DNA of 39,970 nt from CAZWBR01 sp964632305 (GTDB lineage: Bacteria > Bacteroidota > Bacteroidia > Bacteroidales > Prolixibacteraceae). The stretch covers positions 1-39,970 of the forward strand of contig CAZWBR010000038.1 in assembly GCA_964632305.1 (NCBI GenBank), written 5' to 3'. Under the pieces are notes generated by a model. That model was not told where the DNA came from and ran no database searches. It saw only the letters and a list, made by a program, of their open reading frames with translations. Positions 9,142-17,527 of this stretch are shown one piece after another (within the stretch, counting starts at the first letter, position 1; each line of letters begins with the position of its first letter). Made by a program: the position numbers and the translations under genes.

Positions 9142-10254
9142 TTAGCGGGACCTCCCGCCCTCCTGGGGCAGATTTAACGGGTTTTTCCAGTCAAGCTGAT
9201 AATCAGCATTAGAGCCTAATTTATAGGCGATGATGCTGTCGTCAGGATTTTTGGATCCGATAATTTCAATCTTTTCCCGGTCCATATAGCCCAATCCTGC
9301 TGCCGCGCAATAGTTAATATACCCGACATTTTCAAGCGGGATGCCCATTAATCTGGAGCACATACTGTCGATAGCGACGACATCAAAGCCGGCCAATGCG
9401 ACGCGGTGGTCCACCGGGGTGCCATTGATAGGTCCGTTTCCTTCCATGCCTTCGACCCCGTCGATGATGGTAAAGTCGGGACGGATGCTTTGAGCCAAAA
9501 GGAACATGTTGTAATGCAGCCAGCGAGGCCCTCCCGCGTGCATATTCGATTTATAGTTCAGGGGCCTTCCGCCGTTAACCACGGTCCCGGGGTTTAACGG
9601 GGCGCCCATCACAATATTCTTAATGCCCGCGGTCATGACCACGGTGTTGTGGGTCTTAAGCCTGGACAGGGAGATGATATAATAATCGGGATTGGTGAAA
9701 AGATCCGAAGTTTCGATCTTCTGGAGATGCAAATCTTTGTCAATAACATAGAAAGGTTTACCGGTTTTTTCGGTATTCAAATCCACAAATTTTATGTTGT
9801 ACTCTTTCTCGAGATCGGTATAGCCATAATTTTTGAATCCCTCGTAAGAGTTTACGAAAGCGCTTGATTCCGCGATGAGGATCTGGCCTTTGTATATTGG
9901 TTTGACAAATTCAAGGACGGCTTTTAAGGCATCTTTATGGGTTGCACAAAGAGTCTGGTTGGTGACAACCATGTTGGGTTTAATCACCAATTGTTTATTC
10001 TTAAGGCCAGCCTTGATTTCGTTGAAAAACGGTTTCATAACCTCGAAAATCATTTGCATGCGGTCGGTACCCGTAGTAAAGGCTACAGGGCTGCGGCCAT
10101 CGTCATTGAAACTCTTTGAAGGAGCCTTCATGTCGGCAGGTTCGACGGCCATAATATCGCTAAACCCGGATGAGAGCATTACTGCCGATCCGAGCCCCAG
10201 CATCTTCAGGGCATTGCGTCTGCCAATAACCAATTCTTTTTCCGACGCTTTCAT
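9142..10254 (-). CDS. Exported DUF362-domain protein
   Basis: A 370-residue protein matching the DUF362 family, whose biochemical role is not established. The N-terminus has a twin-arginine-like signal, GRRNALKMLGLGSAVMLSSG, suggesting export in folded form. DUF362 features seen are VIKPNMVV, the SLSRLKTHNTVVMTAGIKNIVMGAP segment and the FTIIDGVEGMEGNGP loop followed by the AGFDVVAIDSMCSRLMG region. It lacks the Cys-rich ferredoxin module fused to some DUF362 proteins. It lies between the exported RraA-like gene (114 bp upstream) and the aldolase gene. I infer a periplasmic role in the same pathway but cannot name a reaction. Confidence 0.8.
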   Translation of the reverse strand: MKASEKELVIGRRNALKMLGLGSAVMLSSGFSDIMAVEPADMKAPSKSFNDDGRSPVAFTTGTDRMQMIFEVMKPFFNEIKAGLKNKQLVIKPNMVVTNQTLCATHKDALKAVLEFVKPIYKGQILIAESSAFVNSYEGFKNYGYTDLEKEYNIKFVDLNTEKTGKPFYVIDKDLHLQKIETSDLFTNPDYYIISLSRLKTHNTVVMTAGIKNIVMGAPLNPGTVVNGGRPLNYKSNMHAGGPRWLHYNMFLLAQSIRPDFTIIDGVEGMEGNGPINGTPVDHRVALAGFDVVAIDSMCSRLMGIPLENVGYINYCAAAGLGYMDREKIEIIGSKNPDDSIIAYKLGSNADYQLDWKNPLNLPQEGGRSR

Positions 10255-10368
10255 AATTCTTGTTGATTTATAATTTTATATTATTAACATATAAATAAGA
10301 TTTTGTTTCCTCCCGATCGTTATTGTTTATTCCAGATGTTCTCTTTGAACTGTAAAACTGATTAAAGT

Positions 10369-11412
10369 TTATGGTCTTGGGCGGGAAGACATGGCTTCGC
10401 GTTCCTTGACATAATCCCTGATGAATTGGGGTGATGGGGCCTCGTTGGGATCCTCAAAAAATTTCCCCATCGTATCGGCGTTATCCAGTAGCCACTGATT
10501 AAACTGTTTATTCATTTCGGGGGTGAATCCGCCATCAGCCTGTTGAGCTGTGAATTTTCCTTCTTTAACACCCTGGTGGGCCCAAAAATCCTGAAGCCTT
10601 GTTTTTTCAGATGTTTCGACCACTTTCTGAGCGTGTTGCGGCGGAATGAAAACAACGCCTTCGCGTGATCCAAGTACAATGTCGCCAGGCATCACTGTTA
10701 CATACCCAATCTGCAACGGACAGTTGATCCCGATAACCAGGTTTGAGCTGTTGGATTGCGGTCTGAAGTCGCGTACCATCACATTCCATTTCGGGTCAAC
10801 AGCCAGGTTGCCGGGCAAATCGCGTAAGGTACCTCTGATGATTGCTCCATTGTGGGTTTTAGTCCAGATGGCGGTGCCCAGGTTGTCGCCCACGTGAGAC
10901 GCATCAAGAATTCCTTCGCAAACATTGGCCACATAGACGTCGCCATCCTGCAACTGATCCACTCCCCAGGTATACTGTCCCCTGCCACGGCCATCTTTCG
11001 CTCCCTGCTGCTGAACCAAACCGTTCAGGTCGGGACGATAGGGAAGAAACTGGATGGTTGAAGCCCTTCCGCAAATCACTTCATCGCGCATTTGTTTCAG
11101 TTCGCCATAATACTGGTTGGTATAAGTTGGCCTTCTGAATTCCCCAAAGCTTAATTCACTCTGGTTTCCGCCATCGCCCTGACCATTCAGGGTTTGCCAG
11201 GCTTCGGTAACCGAGACATACTTCATACGGCGAATGATATCGTCTGATACCTTCGGCCTTCCATCGGGGAAGCGGTCACCCTGCCAGAGCGAGGTGTAAT
11301 AGAGCATCTCTTCTTTGTTCAGCGAGGCTGGCTGGGCCTTGACTGAAGAGTGCAGAACGGTCCCTACAAATAAGGTGAGGGATAGCGAATACAGTAATTT
11401 TTTAAATTTCAT
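10369..11412 (-). CDS. Exported RraA-like protein (aldolase/decarboxylase-like fold)
   Basis: A 347-residue protein with a signal peptide (about 1-26, ending VKAQ) and an RraA-like core at about 100-275. The family signature G-D-N-L...G-x-I-x-R-G-x-x-R-D is present, with Arg197-Asp198 in GTLRD, the residues that bind metal and pyruvate enolate in 4-hydroxy-4-methyl-2-oxoglutarate aldolases. Ordinary RraA proteins are cytoplasmic and about 160-230 residues; this one is longer and carries a secretion signal. It is often auto-annotated as a demethylmenaquinone methyltransferase, which is an old misnomer. Context suggests cleavage or decarboxylation of a sugar-derived keto acid outside the cytoplasm. 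Confidence 0.8.
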   Translation of the reverse strand: MKFKKLLYSLSLTLFVGTVLHSSVKAQPASLNKEEMLYYTSLWQGDRFPDGRPKVSDDIIRRMKYVSVTEAWQTLNGQGDGGNQSELSFGEFRRPTYTNQYYGELKQMRDEVICGRASTIQFLPYRPDLNGLVQQQGAKDGRGRGQYTWGVDQLQDGDVYVANVCEGILDASHVGDNLGTAIWTKTHNGAIIRGTLRDLPGNLAVDPKWNVMVRDFRPQSNSSNLVIGINCPLQIGYVTVMPGDIVLGSREGVVFIPPQHAQKVVETSEKTRLQDFWAHQGVKEGKFTAQQADGGFTPEMNKQFNQWLLDNADTMGKFFEDPNEAPSPQFIRDYVKEREAMSSRPRP

Positions 11413-11519
11413 AAGTTTTCCTCCAAGAATGTCGATTTAATTTATTGATTGGTTGTTGTTTAATACTATTGGTTGTTTTGTTGTTGTAAAACCACTACCT
11501 GCTTTATCACTTTTCTATC

Positions 11520-12836
11520 TTAATTCTGTTCCATTTCTATTTGTAACCTCTTCTTTTCTGCTCTGGTCTTAGGTTGGTATTGATTCCAAAAACTAGCCAG
11601 TGCTGAAGCAGCAATGTTCATCCAGGTTCCAAAAATTAACGGGGCTAAAGCGGCAGCTGTACTTTTGAGTACATCATAGGCTAAGCCAACGGCGAGACCT
11701 GAATTTTTTAGCCCAACCTCTATGGTAATGGCTCTTACATCGGCATCGTCAAGACGCATCGCTTTAGAGGCAACATAGCCCAGGATAAAGCCGATGATAT
11801 TATGGGCAATGGTGGCAACAAATAGAGCCGGCCCAATGGTCAGTAACGTAGCCTTGTTATGAGCGGCAACGATGACGATATAGATCATGATGGCGCTCAG
11901 GGATAGTTTGGGAAGGACAATATCCATCCAGTTTTCAGGGCCATTGTTTCGGCGAATCGCAATGATCGTAATGGAAACAATAGAAACAGCCCAGGCAACA
12001 AGAACAAGGCCCGATTGCAGGGAGCTGACAACCGCAGGGAATGGAATGAAGATTAAAGCCAGGCCGACAATAAATGTGCTCAATGCCAATATTATCATAT
12101 TGGAATCTTTTTTAACCCATTCGAGTTTTCCGTAGAGAATTTTATTGGCGACCACCCCTGCAAAGATCGGAACCAGGATCATGTTGATGATACTAAACAT
12201 CATGTTTGCAGCATCTACTTCGATAAGCTGACCTGCGCATAGCATCATAATAAGAGGGGTTACGATCGGAGCCAGTAAGGTGGCGAAGGTGGTAATCGTG
12301 ACGGATAGTGCAAGATTACCTTTGGCCAGATAGGTCATTACGTTTGAAGCCACCCCTCCGGGACAGGCTCCAACCAGTATAATACCGGCCGCAACTTCGG
12401 GGGGGAAATTCCAAACATTGATAATAAGAATAGCCGCCAGCGGCATGATTACAAAAACCATTATCGTTCCGACGATAATCACTAACGGTTTTGAGAATTC
12501 CTTCACAAAATCCTTGAGGTCCAGTTTTGTCCCCATCCCAAACATGATAACCTGGATCGAGGGGACAATCAGTTTGTTTGTGTCAAACCCCCAGTCGGTA
12601 AATATTTCCGGGAAATAGAGGGTGAACGAAACAAAAGCGAAAATCTGCATGGTAAAAGAAAGGCCTTTGAACTTTTCGGATTTTTGAGAGCTGAAAGAGA
12701 GTGCGTAAAAAAATCCGAACAGAACCAAACCTGAGATTGGCAAATTTCCGTTCCCGGAAAAGAGCAGCAGAATCTCGGCCACAGCAAGAAGTCCGGCTGC
12801 CGCCAAATACATTTTAATTGCAGTGTTATTATTCAT
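11520..12836 (-). CDS. BASS-family (bile acid:sodium symporter-like) transporter
   Basis: A 438-residue inner-membrane protein with about ten hydrophobic segments. The BASS signatures are GACPGGVASNVMTYLAKGN and, near residue 373, EVGLKNSGLAVG. In characterised BASS proteins the second motif is E-x-G-x-Q-N, where Glu and Gln bind a sodium ion; here Gln is Lys377. The family carries organic anions including bile acids, pantothenate and keto acids, so import of an organic acid made in the periplasm fits the operon. It overlaps the transketolase C-subunit gene by 8 nt (start 12836, stop of the upstream gene at 12829). Substrate is unknown. Confidence 0.87.
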   Translation of the reverse strand: MNNNTAIKMYLAAAGLLAVAEILLLFSGNGNLPISGLVLFGFFYALSFSSQKSEKFKGLSFTMQIFAFVSFTLYFPEIFTDWGFDTNKLIVPSIQVIMFGMGTKLDLKDFVKEFSKPLVIIVGTIMVFVIMPLAAILIINVWNFPPEVAAGIILVGACPGGVASNVMTYLAKGNLALSVTITTFATLLAPIVTPLIMMLCAGQLIEVDAANMMFSIINMILVPIFAGVVANKILYGKLEWVKKDSNMIILALSTFIVGLALIFIPFPAVVSSLQSGLVLVAWAVSIVSITIIAIRRNNGPENWMDIVLPKLSLSAIMIYIVIVAAHNKATLLTIGPALFVATIAHNIIGFILGYVASKAMRLDDADVRAITIEVGLKNSGLAVGLAYDVLKSTAAALAPLIFGTWMNIAASALASFWNQYQPKTRAEKKRLQIEMEQN

Positions 12837-13791
12837 AAGTGATTTCCGGTTCTTTGGGGTTTAAAAATTGAAGCACGGTTTCTTTGATCTGCTCTGGTTG
12901 AAGCCCGTATTTTCCAATCAATTCTTCGTAAGGGCCGTTGCTGGCATAAAAATCGCCGATCCCGATCATTTTCATCCTTGCGGGACATTCCTGGCTGCAA
13001 ATCTCAGCGATGGCGCTGCCCAGTCCTCCGGCCACAAAATGTTCCTCGACGGTAACAATCTTTCCGATTTCCCTGGCCGCTGCAAGAACGAGTTCCCTGT
13101 CGAGCGGTTTAATGGTGTGCATATCAATCAGACGCACGCTGACGCCCGCCTCTTCGAGAAGTTTTGCCGCGGCGACCGCTTTCGACAATACCGTGCCCGT
13201 TCCGATCAGGGCCACATCGGTGCCTTCCTGAATGACGATCCCTTTCCCTAATTGGAATTCCACATTCTCGGGATAGAGCACCGGCATCTTCGGACTTCCG
13301 ATTTTCAGATAGCACGGCCCTGCATGTTTGATCATGGCATGAACGGCCTTCTTAATGGTGACGGGATCTCCGGGGTTAATAATGGTAACTCCCGGGATCG
13401 TGCGGATAATCGCGACATCGTCGATCGAATGGTGCGTGGAGCCGAGGGTGTCGTAGGTCAACCCGACACAACGCCCGACCACTTTAACATTCTGGTTCAT
13501 GTATCCCAAATCATTTCTGAACATCTCAAAAGGACGTGCAGTCACAAAAGGGGCGATGGCGGCAAAGACCGGTATCTTTCCTGTAGAAGCCAGACCGCTG
13601 GCATATCCAATCACACCCTGTTCCATGATGCCAAATTCGAAATGACGTTCAGGGAATAGCTTTGGGAAATCGCCCAGTCCCGATCCTGAACTGCTGTCGG
13701 CCGAAAGGACGACAACATTCTGATTCTCAGCCGCGGCTTCAATGACCGCCTCCCCAAAGGTTTTTCTTGGATCTTTAAGTTCGTTAATCAT
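12829..13791 (-). CDS. Transketolase, C-terminal subunit
   Basis: A 320-residue pyrimidine-binding plus C-terminal half of a split transketolase, with catalytic Glu57 in GIMEQGVIGYASG (activates thiamine diphosphate), the FVTARPFEMFRND segment and the C-terminal VRLIDMHTIKPLD domain. It works as a heterodimer with the product of the gene directly upstream; the two overlap by 4 nt (ATGA, 13788-13791). Split transketolases of this type occur in sugar-specific catabolic operons, including apulose-4-phosphate transketolase of D-apiose breakdown, as well as in general pentose metabolism. Which ketose phosphate is used here is not visible. Confidence 0.93.
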   Translation of the reverse strand: MINELKDPRKTFGEAVIEAAAENQNVVVLSADSSSGSGLGDFPKLFPERHFEFGIMEQGVIGYASGLASTGKIPVFAAIAPFVTARPFEMFRNDLGYMNQNVKVVGRCVGLTYDTLGSTHHSIDDVAIIRTIPGVTIINPGDPVTIKKAVHAMIKHAGPCYLKIGSPKMPVLYPENVEFQLGKGIVIQEGTDVALIGTGTVLSKAVAAAKLLEEAGVSVRLIDMHTIKPLDRELVLAAAREIGKIVTVEEHFVAGGLGSAIAEICSQECPARMKMIGIGDFYASNGPYEELIGKYGLQPEQIKETVLQFLNPKEPEITYE

Positions 13792-14648
13792 AGTAATCCC
13801 CCCTTCTTTGCATTAAGCTGTTCTTCGATACTATCCAGATCGCGTTCGGCCTGTTCCATCTCTTCGGGTTTTGCTTTCCAGTAATGGTAATTAACCTTTC
13901 CTTCGGCAAAACTGAGCCCTTTTGATTTAACGGTATCAGCAATGAAAACGGTGGGTTTCCCTTTTTCAAAGGGGGCTTGATTTACATTATTTATTATCGC
14001 TTCCAGATCGTGCCCGTCAATAACCCTTACATTCCATCCAAACGCCCGCCACCGTTCGTCCAGTGGCTCATAACTCATCACGTTAACAGTGGGCCCGCTG
14101 ATCTGAAGCCTGTTGCGGTCGACAAAGACAATCAGGTTGTCCAGTTTGTGCATCGATGCTGCGGAGGCGGCTTCCCAGTTCGATCCTTCGGCAAGTTCGC
14201 CGTCGCCCATCAATACAAATACTTTCGAGGTGGAACCGTCCATTTTAAAGCCAAGGGCCATGCCCCCGCCAATGGATAAGCCGTGGCCGAGCGCTCCCGT
14301 ATTGGTTTCCACGCCGGGAAGCTTATACATGTTGGGATGTCCGGGTAGCTTTGAGTCAAGCGACCCGTAGGTGTCGAGCAGCGATTTGTCAAAAAATCCC
14401 CGTTCAGCAAGCGCTGAGTACAATACCAGGCATTTGTGGCCGGCCGATAATATAAAACGGTCACGTTGTGTCCAGCCCGGGTTTTTCGGATCAACCCGAA
14501 GCAGGTTGAAATAGAGTGCGGTCAGTATTTCTACCGAGGAGAGCGCCCCTCCGACATGTCCCGCTTCGCCGGCCCTGATAAGGCGCAAGATATCGCGTCT
14601 TATATTCAGGGCCGAATATTCAAGTTTTAATAATTCTTTTGGATTCAT
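13788..14648 (-). CDS. Transketolase, N-terminal (thiamine diphosphate-binding) subunit
   Basis: A 286-residue N-terminal half of transketolase. Visible: RAGEAGHVGGALS near residue 26-38 with the conserved His31, SAGHKC at 69-74, GALGHGLSIGGGMALG, and the thiamine diphosphate/metal motif GDGELAEGSNWEA starting at 148 with its downstream NLIVFVDRN. It is coupled by a 4-nt overlap to the C-terminal subunit gene and starts 21 nt after the RpiB-like gene. The cell should also own a full-length housekeeping transketolase elsewhere (inference), making this pair a pathway-specific copy. Confidence 0.93.
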   Translation of the reverse strand: MNPKELLKLEYSALNIRRDILRLIRAGEAGHVGGALSSVEILTALYFNLLRVDPKNPGWTQRDRFILSAGHKCLVLYSALAERGFFDKSLLDTYGSLDSKLPGHPNMYKLPGVETNTGALGHGLSIGGGMALGFKMDGSTSKVFVLMGDGELAEGSNWEAASAASMHKLDNLIVFVDRNRLQISGPTVNVMSYEPLDERWRAFGWNVRVIDGHDLEAIINNVNQAPFEKGKPTVFIADTVKSKGLSFAEGKVNYHYWKAKPEEMEQAERDLDSIEEQLNAKKGGLL

Positions 14649-14669
14649 TTTTAATAATCCTTGAATTGA

Positions 14670-15140
14670 TTAAGCCTGGTGTTTTTTTGCATACTCGACA
14701 TAGCAGGCGACTTTCGGTTCTGAAGAGGTGCCGGTCTGCCATTTTGCTTCCATCCAGGTTTTAACAATCTGTTTGGCTACCTCGGTCCCGGTAGTAAATG
14801 CCCCGATGGCCAAAACGTTGGAGTTATTACTTTTTATGGCTCTTTCGGCCGAATAGGTATCGGCACAGAGGGCGGCGAAGACTCCCGGGACCTTGTTCGC
14901 TGCAATGCTCATCCCTATACCGGTTCCGCAAAGTAGTATCCCCCTGTCGAATTTCTTAGCTGCAACCGCTTCTCCAACTTCGAAAGCTACCCTGGCATAG
15001 ATGGGGTCGTCGCTCCCGAAATCCTGTACTGTATATCCCATCTTTTCGAGTTGTTCTATCACAATGTTTTTCAGGGCAGTAGCATTGGGATCGCAGCCAA
15101 TCGCAACGCTTAAATTTTTTTCATTAGTCGATTCAGTCAT
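14670..15140 (-). CDS. RpiB/LacA/LacB-family sugar-phosphate isomerase
   Basis: A 156-residue Rossmann-like isomerase that interconverts aldose and ketose phosphates. The catalytic Cys71 lies in the signature CGTGIGMSIAANKVPG. Two residues usual for ribose-5-phosphate isomerase B are missing: the DH-G motif near the start reads GCDPNA (His replaced by Pro), and the R-x-H-N-D-x-N segment reads SNNSN. These changes suggest a different sugar phosphate from ribose 5-phosphate, so the common name rpiB may mislead. First gene of the eight-gene operon, with a promoter match upstream. Confidence 0.85.
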   Translation of the reverse strand: MTESTNEKNLSVAIGCDPNATALKNIVIEQLEKMGYTVQDFGSDDPIYARVAFEVGEAVAAKKFDRGILLCGTGIGMSIAANKVPGVFAALCADTYSAERAIKSNNSNVLAIGAFTTGTEVAKQIVKTWMEAKWQTGTSSEPKVACYVEYAKKHQA

Positions 15141-15203
15141 TTCTCAGAAATATTTATTACGGTTTTACTTATTTAACTTAAAATTCAAAAACATATTTGC
15201 ATG

Positions 15204-15241
15204 ATGTCGCTAAAATTAGTTACTTTTTTTTATCCTCCAAA
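15204..15241 (-). promoter_or_regulatory. Likely promoter of the eight-gene catabolic operon
   Basis: On the minus strand, TTTG (complement of 15238-15241), a 19-nt spacer and TAATTTTA (complement of 15211-15218) fit the Bacteroidota pattern TTTG-N19-20-TAnnTTTG with one mismatch in the -7 box. The 5' leader would be about 64 nt. It shares the 186-bp divergent region with the GH10 gene. Confidence 0.4.
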
Positions 15242-15326
15242 CAAAAATTATTTATTGCAAGAGTTGTGTGTTATGAATTTATTATCGTAATATTAACTTT
15301 TGTATCGCAACCCTAATTTTACCTTG

Positions 15327-16423
15327 ATGTAAAACAGATCATCAATTTACAGAACAGGAATTTCATTATTATCCCTGTTCGTATTTGTAGTGGTGGCAAT
15401 GCTTTTCAGTAATTGCCAGGAATCAAACAAAAAAGCTAACAGCAATTTAGGTTTGAAGGACTACTACACTGATTATTTTCCTGTCGGAGTAGCCGTAACC
15501 CCGCAAAATCTGGAGGGGGAAACGGGGGAAATGATCAAGAAAAATTTCAACAGTCTGACTGCTGAGAATGTTATGAAACCAGCCTTGATCCACCCTGAAG
15601 AGAACAGGTACGACTGGGAAAGTGCCGACAAGATTGTCGATTTTGCGGTAGCCAATAATATGAAAGTTCGGGGACACACCCTGTGCTGGCACGCACAGAC
15701 CGGGGATTGGATGTTTAAAGATTCATTAGGGAATCAAGTTTCAAAAGAGGTTGGTCTTGCAAGGCTGAAGGAACATATCACCCAGGTTGTTTCAAGATAT
15801 AAAGGGAAAGTATATGCCTGGGATGTATTGAATGAAGCTATTGACGATGATCCCGATACTTCGAAAATATTCAGGGAATCGCCATGGTATAAGCTCTGCA
15901 GAGAGGAATTTATCCCCAAAATCTATCAGTGGGCCCACGAAGCCGATCCTGACGCTGTATTGTTCTATAATGACTATGATACCGAAAATCCGGTAAAAAG
16001 GGAAAAAGTCTATAAGATGCTTAAGAAATTCCTCGCTGCCGGTGTGCCAATACATGCTGTCGGACTTCAGGCCCATTGGAATATTGACAATCCAAATGAG
16101 CAGGAAATTCGGGAGTCTATCGACAAATTCTCTTCCCTTGGGTTGAAAGTACAGATAACCGAGCTCGATATCACTATTTATACCTCCAAAGCGGATACCC
16201 TTAATATGGGATTTACTCCTGAAAGGGAGCAGAAACAGATCGATCTTTACAGGAAAGCCTTCAATGTGTTTCGGGAAACGAAAGATCAAATCACCGGGGT
16301 TACCCCTGGAATGTTTCCGATGGCCGGAGCTGGCTCGACCGGAGAAACAAACCCTGCTTCCCGTTGCTGTTTAACCAGGATCTGATCCCAAAAAAGGCCT
16401 ACCTGGAGGTGGTTAATTTTTGA
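15327..16423 (+). pseudogene. GH10 endo-1,4-beta-xylanase lipoprotein, two lesions
   Basis: GH10 enzymes cut the xylan backbone. The frame contains TAENVMKP, HTLCWHAQTG, the acid/base WDVLNEA (Glu170 counted from 15327) and the nucleophile QITELDI (Glu279). Two defects are visible. First, the natural start ATG at 15327 is followed at once by TAA (15330-15332); beyond it the same frame runs KNRSS-like into a typical signal ending LFSNC, so one substitution (probably AAA to TAA) has struck codon 2. Second, one base is missing near 16305: after ITGVT the proper ending W-N-V-S-D-G-R-S-W-L-D...KKAYLEVVNF continues in another frame to TGA at 16421-16423, while the present frame stops at 16385. Repaired length is 365, normal for the family. 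The only in-frame GTG/ATG alternatives (from 15390) leave too short a signal. A weak stem follows at 16455-16476. Confidence 0.88.
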
Positions 16424-16479
16424 TAAATACAATATTGCATTACTGTCCGGATGCGTGAAGTCGATTCTTCGCTTCACTT

Positions 16480-16735
16480 CTTATGACAGAATTTTCATCG
16501 ACCAAATCCCCCCTGCCCCCCTTTAGGAAAGGGGGACTTAACCCTGCTAAAAATTGGTGAATAAATGCTTAAAACATAAAAAGGTTTCACAACATCCGAT
16601 AAGAGAACTATTTCCCCCTTTGTAAAGGGGGACTAAGGGGGATTTATTCTGTGAATATATAGATATTCAAGACATTATGAGTCCTCGATTCACATTGATA
16701 CTGTTGGAAATTTTGCCCCCTGTCATTTCAGGAGG
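16480..16735. repeat. REPIN/MITE-like repeat, copy 2
   Basis: Same element and orientation as 337-585. The core 16504-16645 is 142 bp, identical in length to copy 1; the end hairpins are nearly identical while the middle has diverged. The left flank (CTTATGACAGAATTTT) and right flank (TGTGAATA...) also align with copy 1. It lies just after the broken GH10 gene. Confidence 0.75.
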
Positions 16736-16739
16736 CTAC

Positions 16740-17130
16740 CCCCAACCTCTCTTCCGGGTCGGGTCAACGCCGGAGTTTCTGTACTGTTTCTCTATTGTTT
16801 CTGTACTGTTCCTGTATGCTAGCATAGAGAAACCATACGGAAACCATAGAAAAAGCATAGGGTATCCCCGGCTTTGATCCTGGGACGAACAGAGGTTGGA
16901 GGGTGGTTTCCGGAGTCAGGGAAAAAGTGACCGGGTGACTCCAGGTCACCCGGTCACTAAGTTCATCATCGGTCCTGTATGGATTGGAAGAATCTTTTCC
17001 CAATGTTCGCGGGTGGTGTCTGAAAAAAGTCCGGTGGTTTTTCAATTGACTGACGAATTAAAAACGGTCTGACTATTTTTCCGCGGATCACGCAGATTCT
17101 CGCGGAAAACCATGCATTGAGCAGTGTCTC
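16740..17130 (+). repeat. Composite palindromic element, copy B
   Basis: Parts in order: GGGTCGGGTCAAC (16756-16768); a palindromic array of eight 11-bp units (four TTTCTGTACTG-type at 16776-16819, centre TATGCTAGCATA, four CATAGAGAAAC-type from 16823); a CCCCGGCTTTGATCC...GGTTGGAGGGTGG block; a perfect 13-bp hairpin (16927-16957, GTGACCGGGTGAC stem, 5-nt loop); a TTTTTCAATTGACTGACGAA block; and a CCGCGGATCACGCAGATT block near 17080. The same parts recur inverted at 26580-26890 and 39595-39970. From 17131 to 17491 I see only a short stem (17204-17222) and no gene. Confidence 0.75.
16927..16957. other. Perfect 31-bp hairpin inside repeat copy B
   Basis: GTGACCGGGTGAC, loop TCCAG, then GTCACCCGGTCAC. 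The equivalents are 26679-26709 and 39797-39827. In the 26679 copy the third stem base is T and its partner is A, so pairing is kept while sequence changes. Confidence 0.85.
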
Positions 17131-17491
17131 CCGAGGAAAACAGAGAGTGAGTTGAAATTGGTGGGGTAGTTCCTGATGACTTTGGGAACATCCTCTATCA
17201 TTAACGCGATAGGATATCGCGTCACCCAACTCTTCAGACATAAGTTCATCTCTAACAATTGAAGGAAACCAAATCAATAAAATCCGACAAAGCATCTTTC
17301 CCTCTCGCGAAGCGGGTGCCGCGTTCCGATAAATATCGGAATCCAATTGCTGCTACAATCGGGGTTGTATCACAAGTAATTTTAAGTGAGATTTCAATAT
17401 TTGCTTTTTGTTTCAGATACCTATACAAATAAAAAAGCCTCATCGATACCTTTTGAGACAGCCCCCTGTCACCTATCGGACCTTCTTCTTG

Positions 17492-17517
17492 AAAAAATAC
17501 TCCCGGGTATCGGGAAT
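17492..17517 (-). terminator. Terminator of the GH5-like gene
   Basis: On the minus strand ATTCCCG/CGGGAGT (7 bp with one G-U) closes a 5-nt loop and is followed by ATTTTTTC. It begins 10 nt after the stop at 17528. Confidence 0.7.
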
Positions 17518-17527
17518 AAACCTGAAA

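Noticed and set aside
16966..17346. 126-codon open frame on the minus strand
   Set aside because: It runs through the hairpins and blocks of repeat copy B and resembles no family; I considered a decayed GxxExxY-type gene but could not find its motif.
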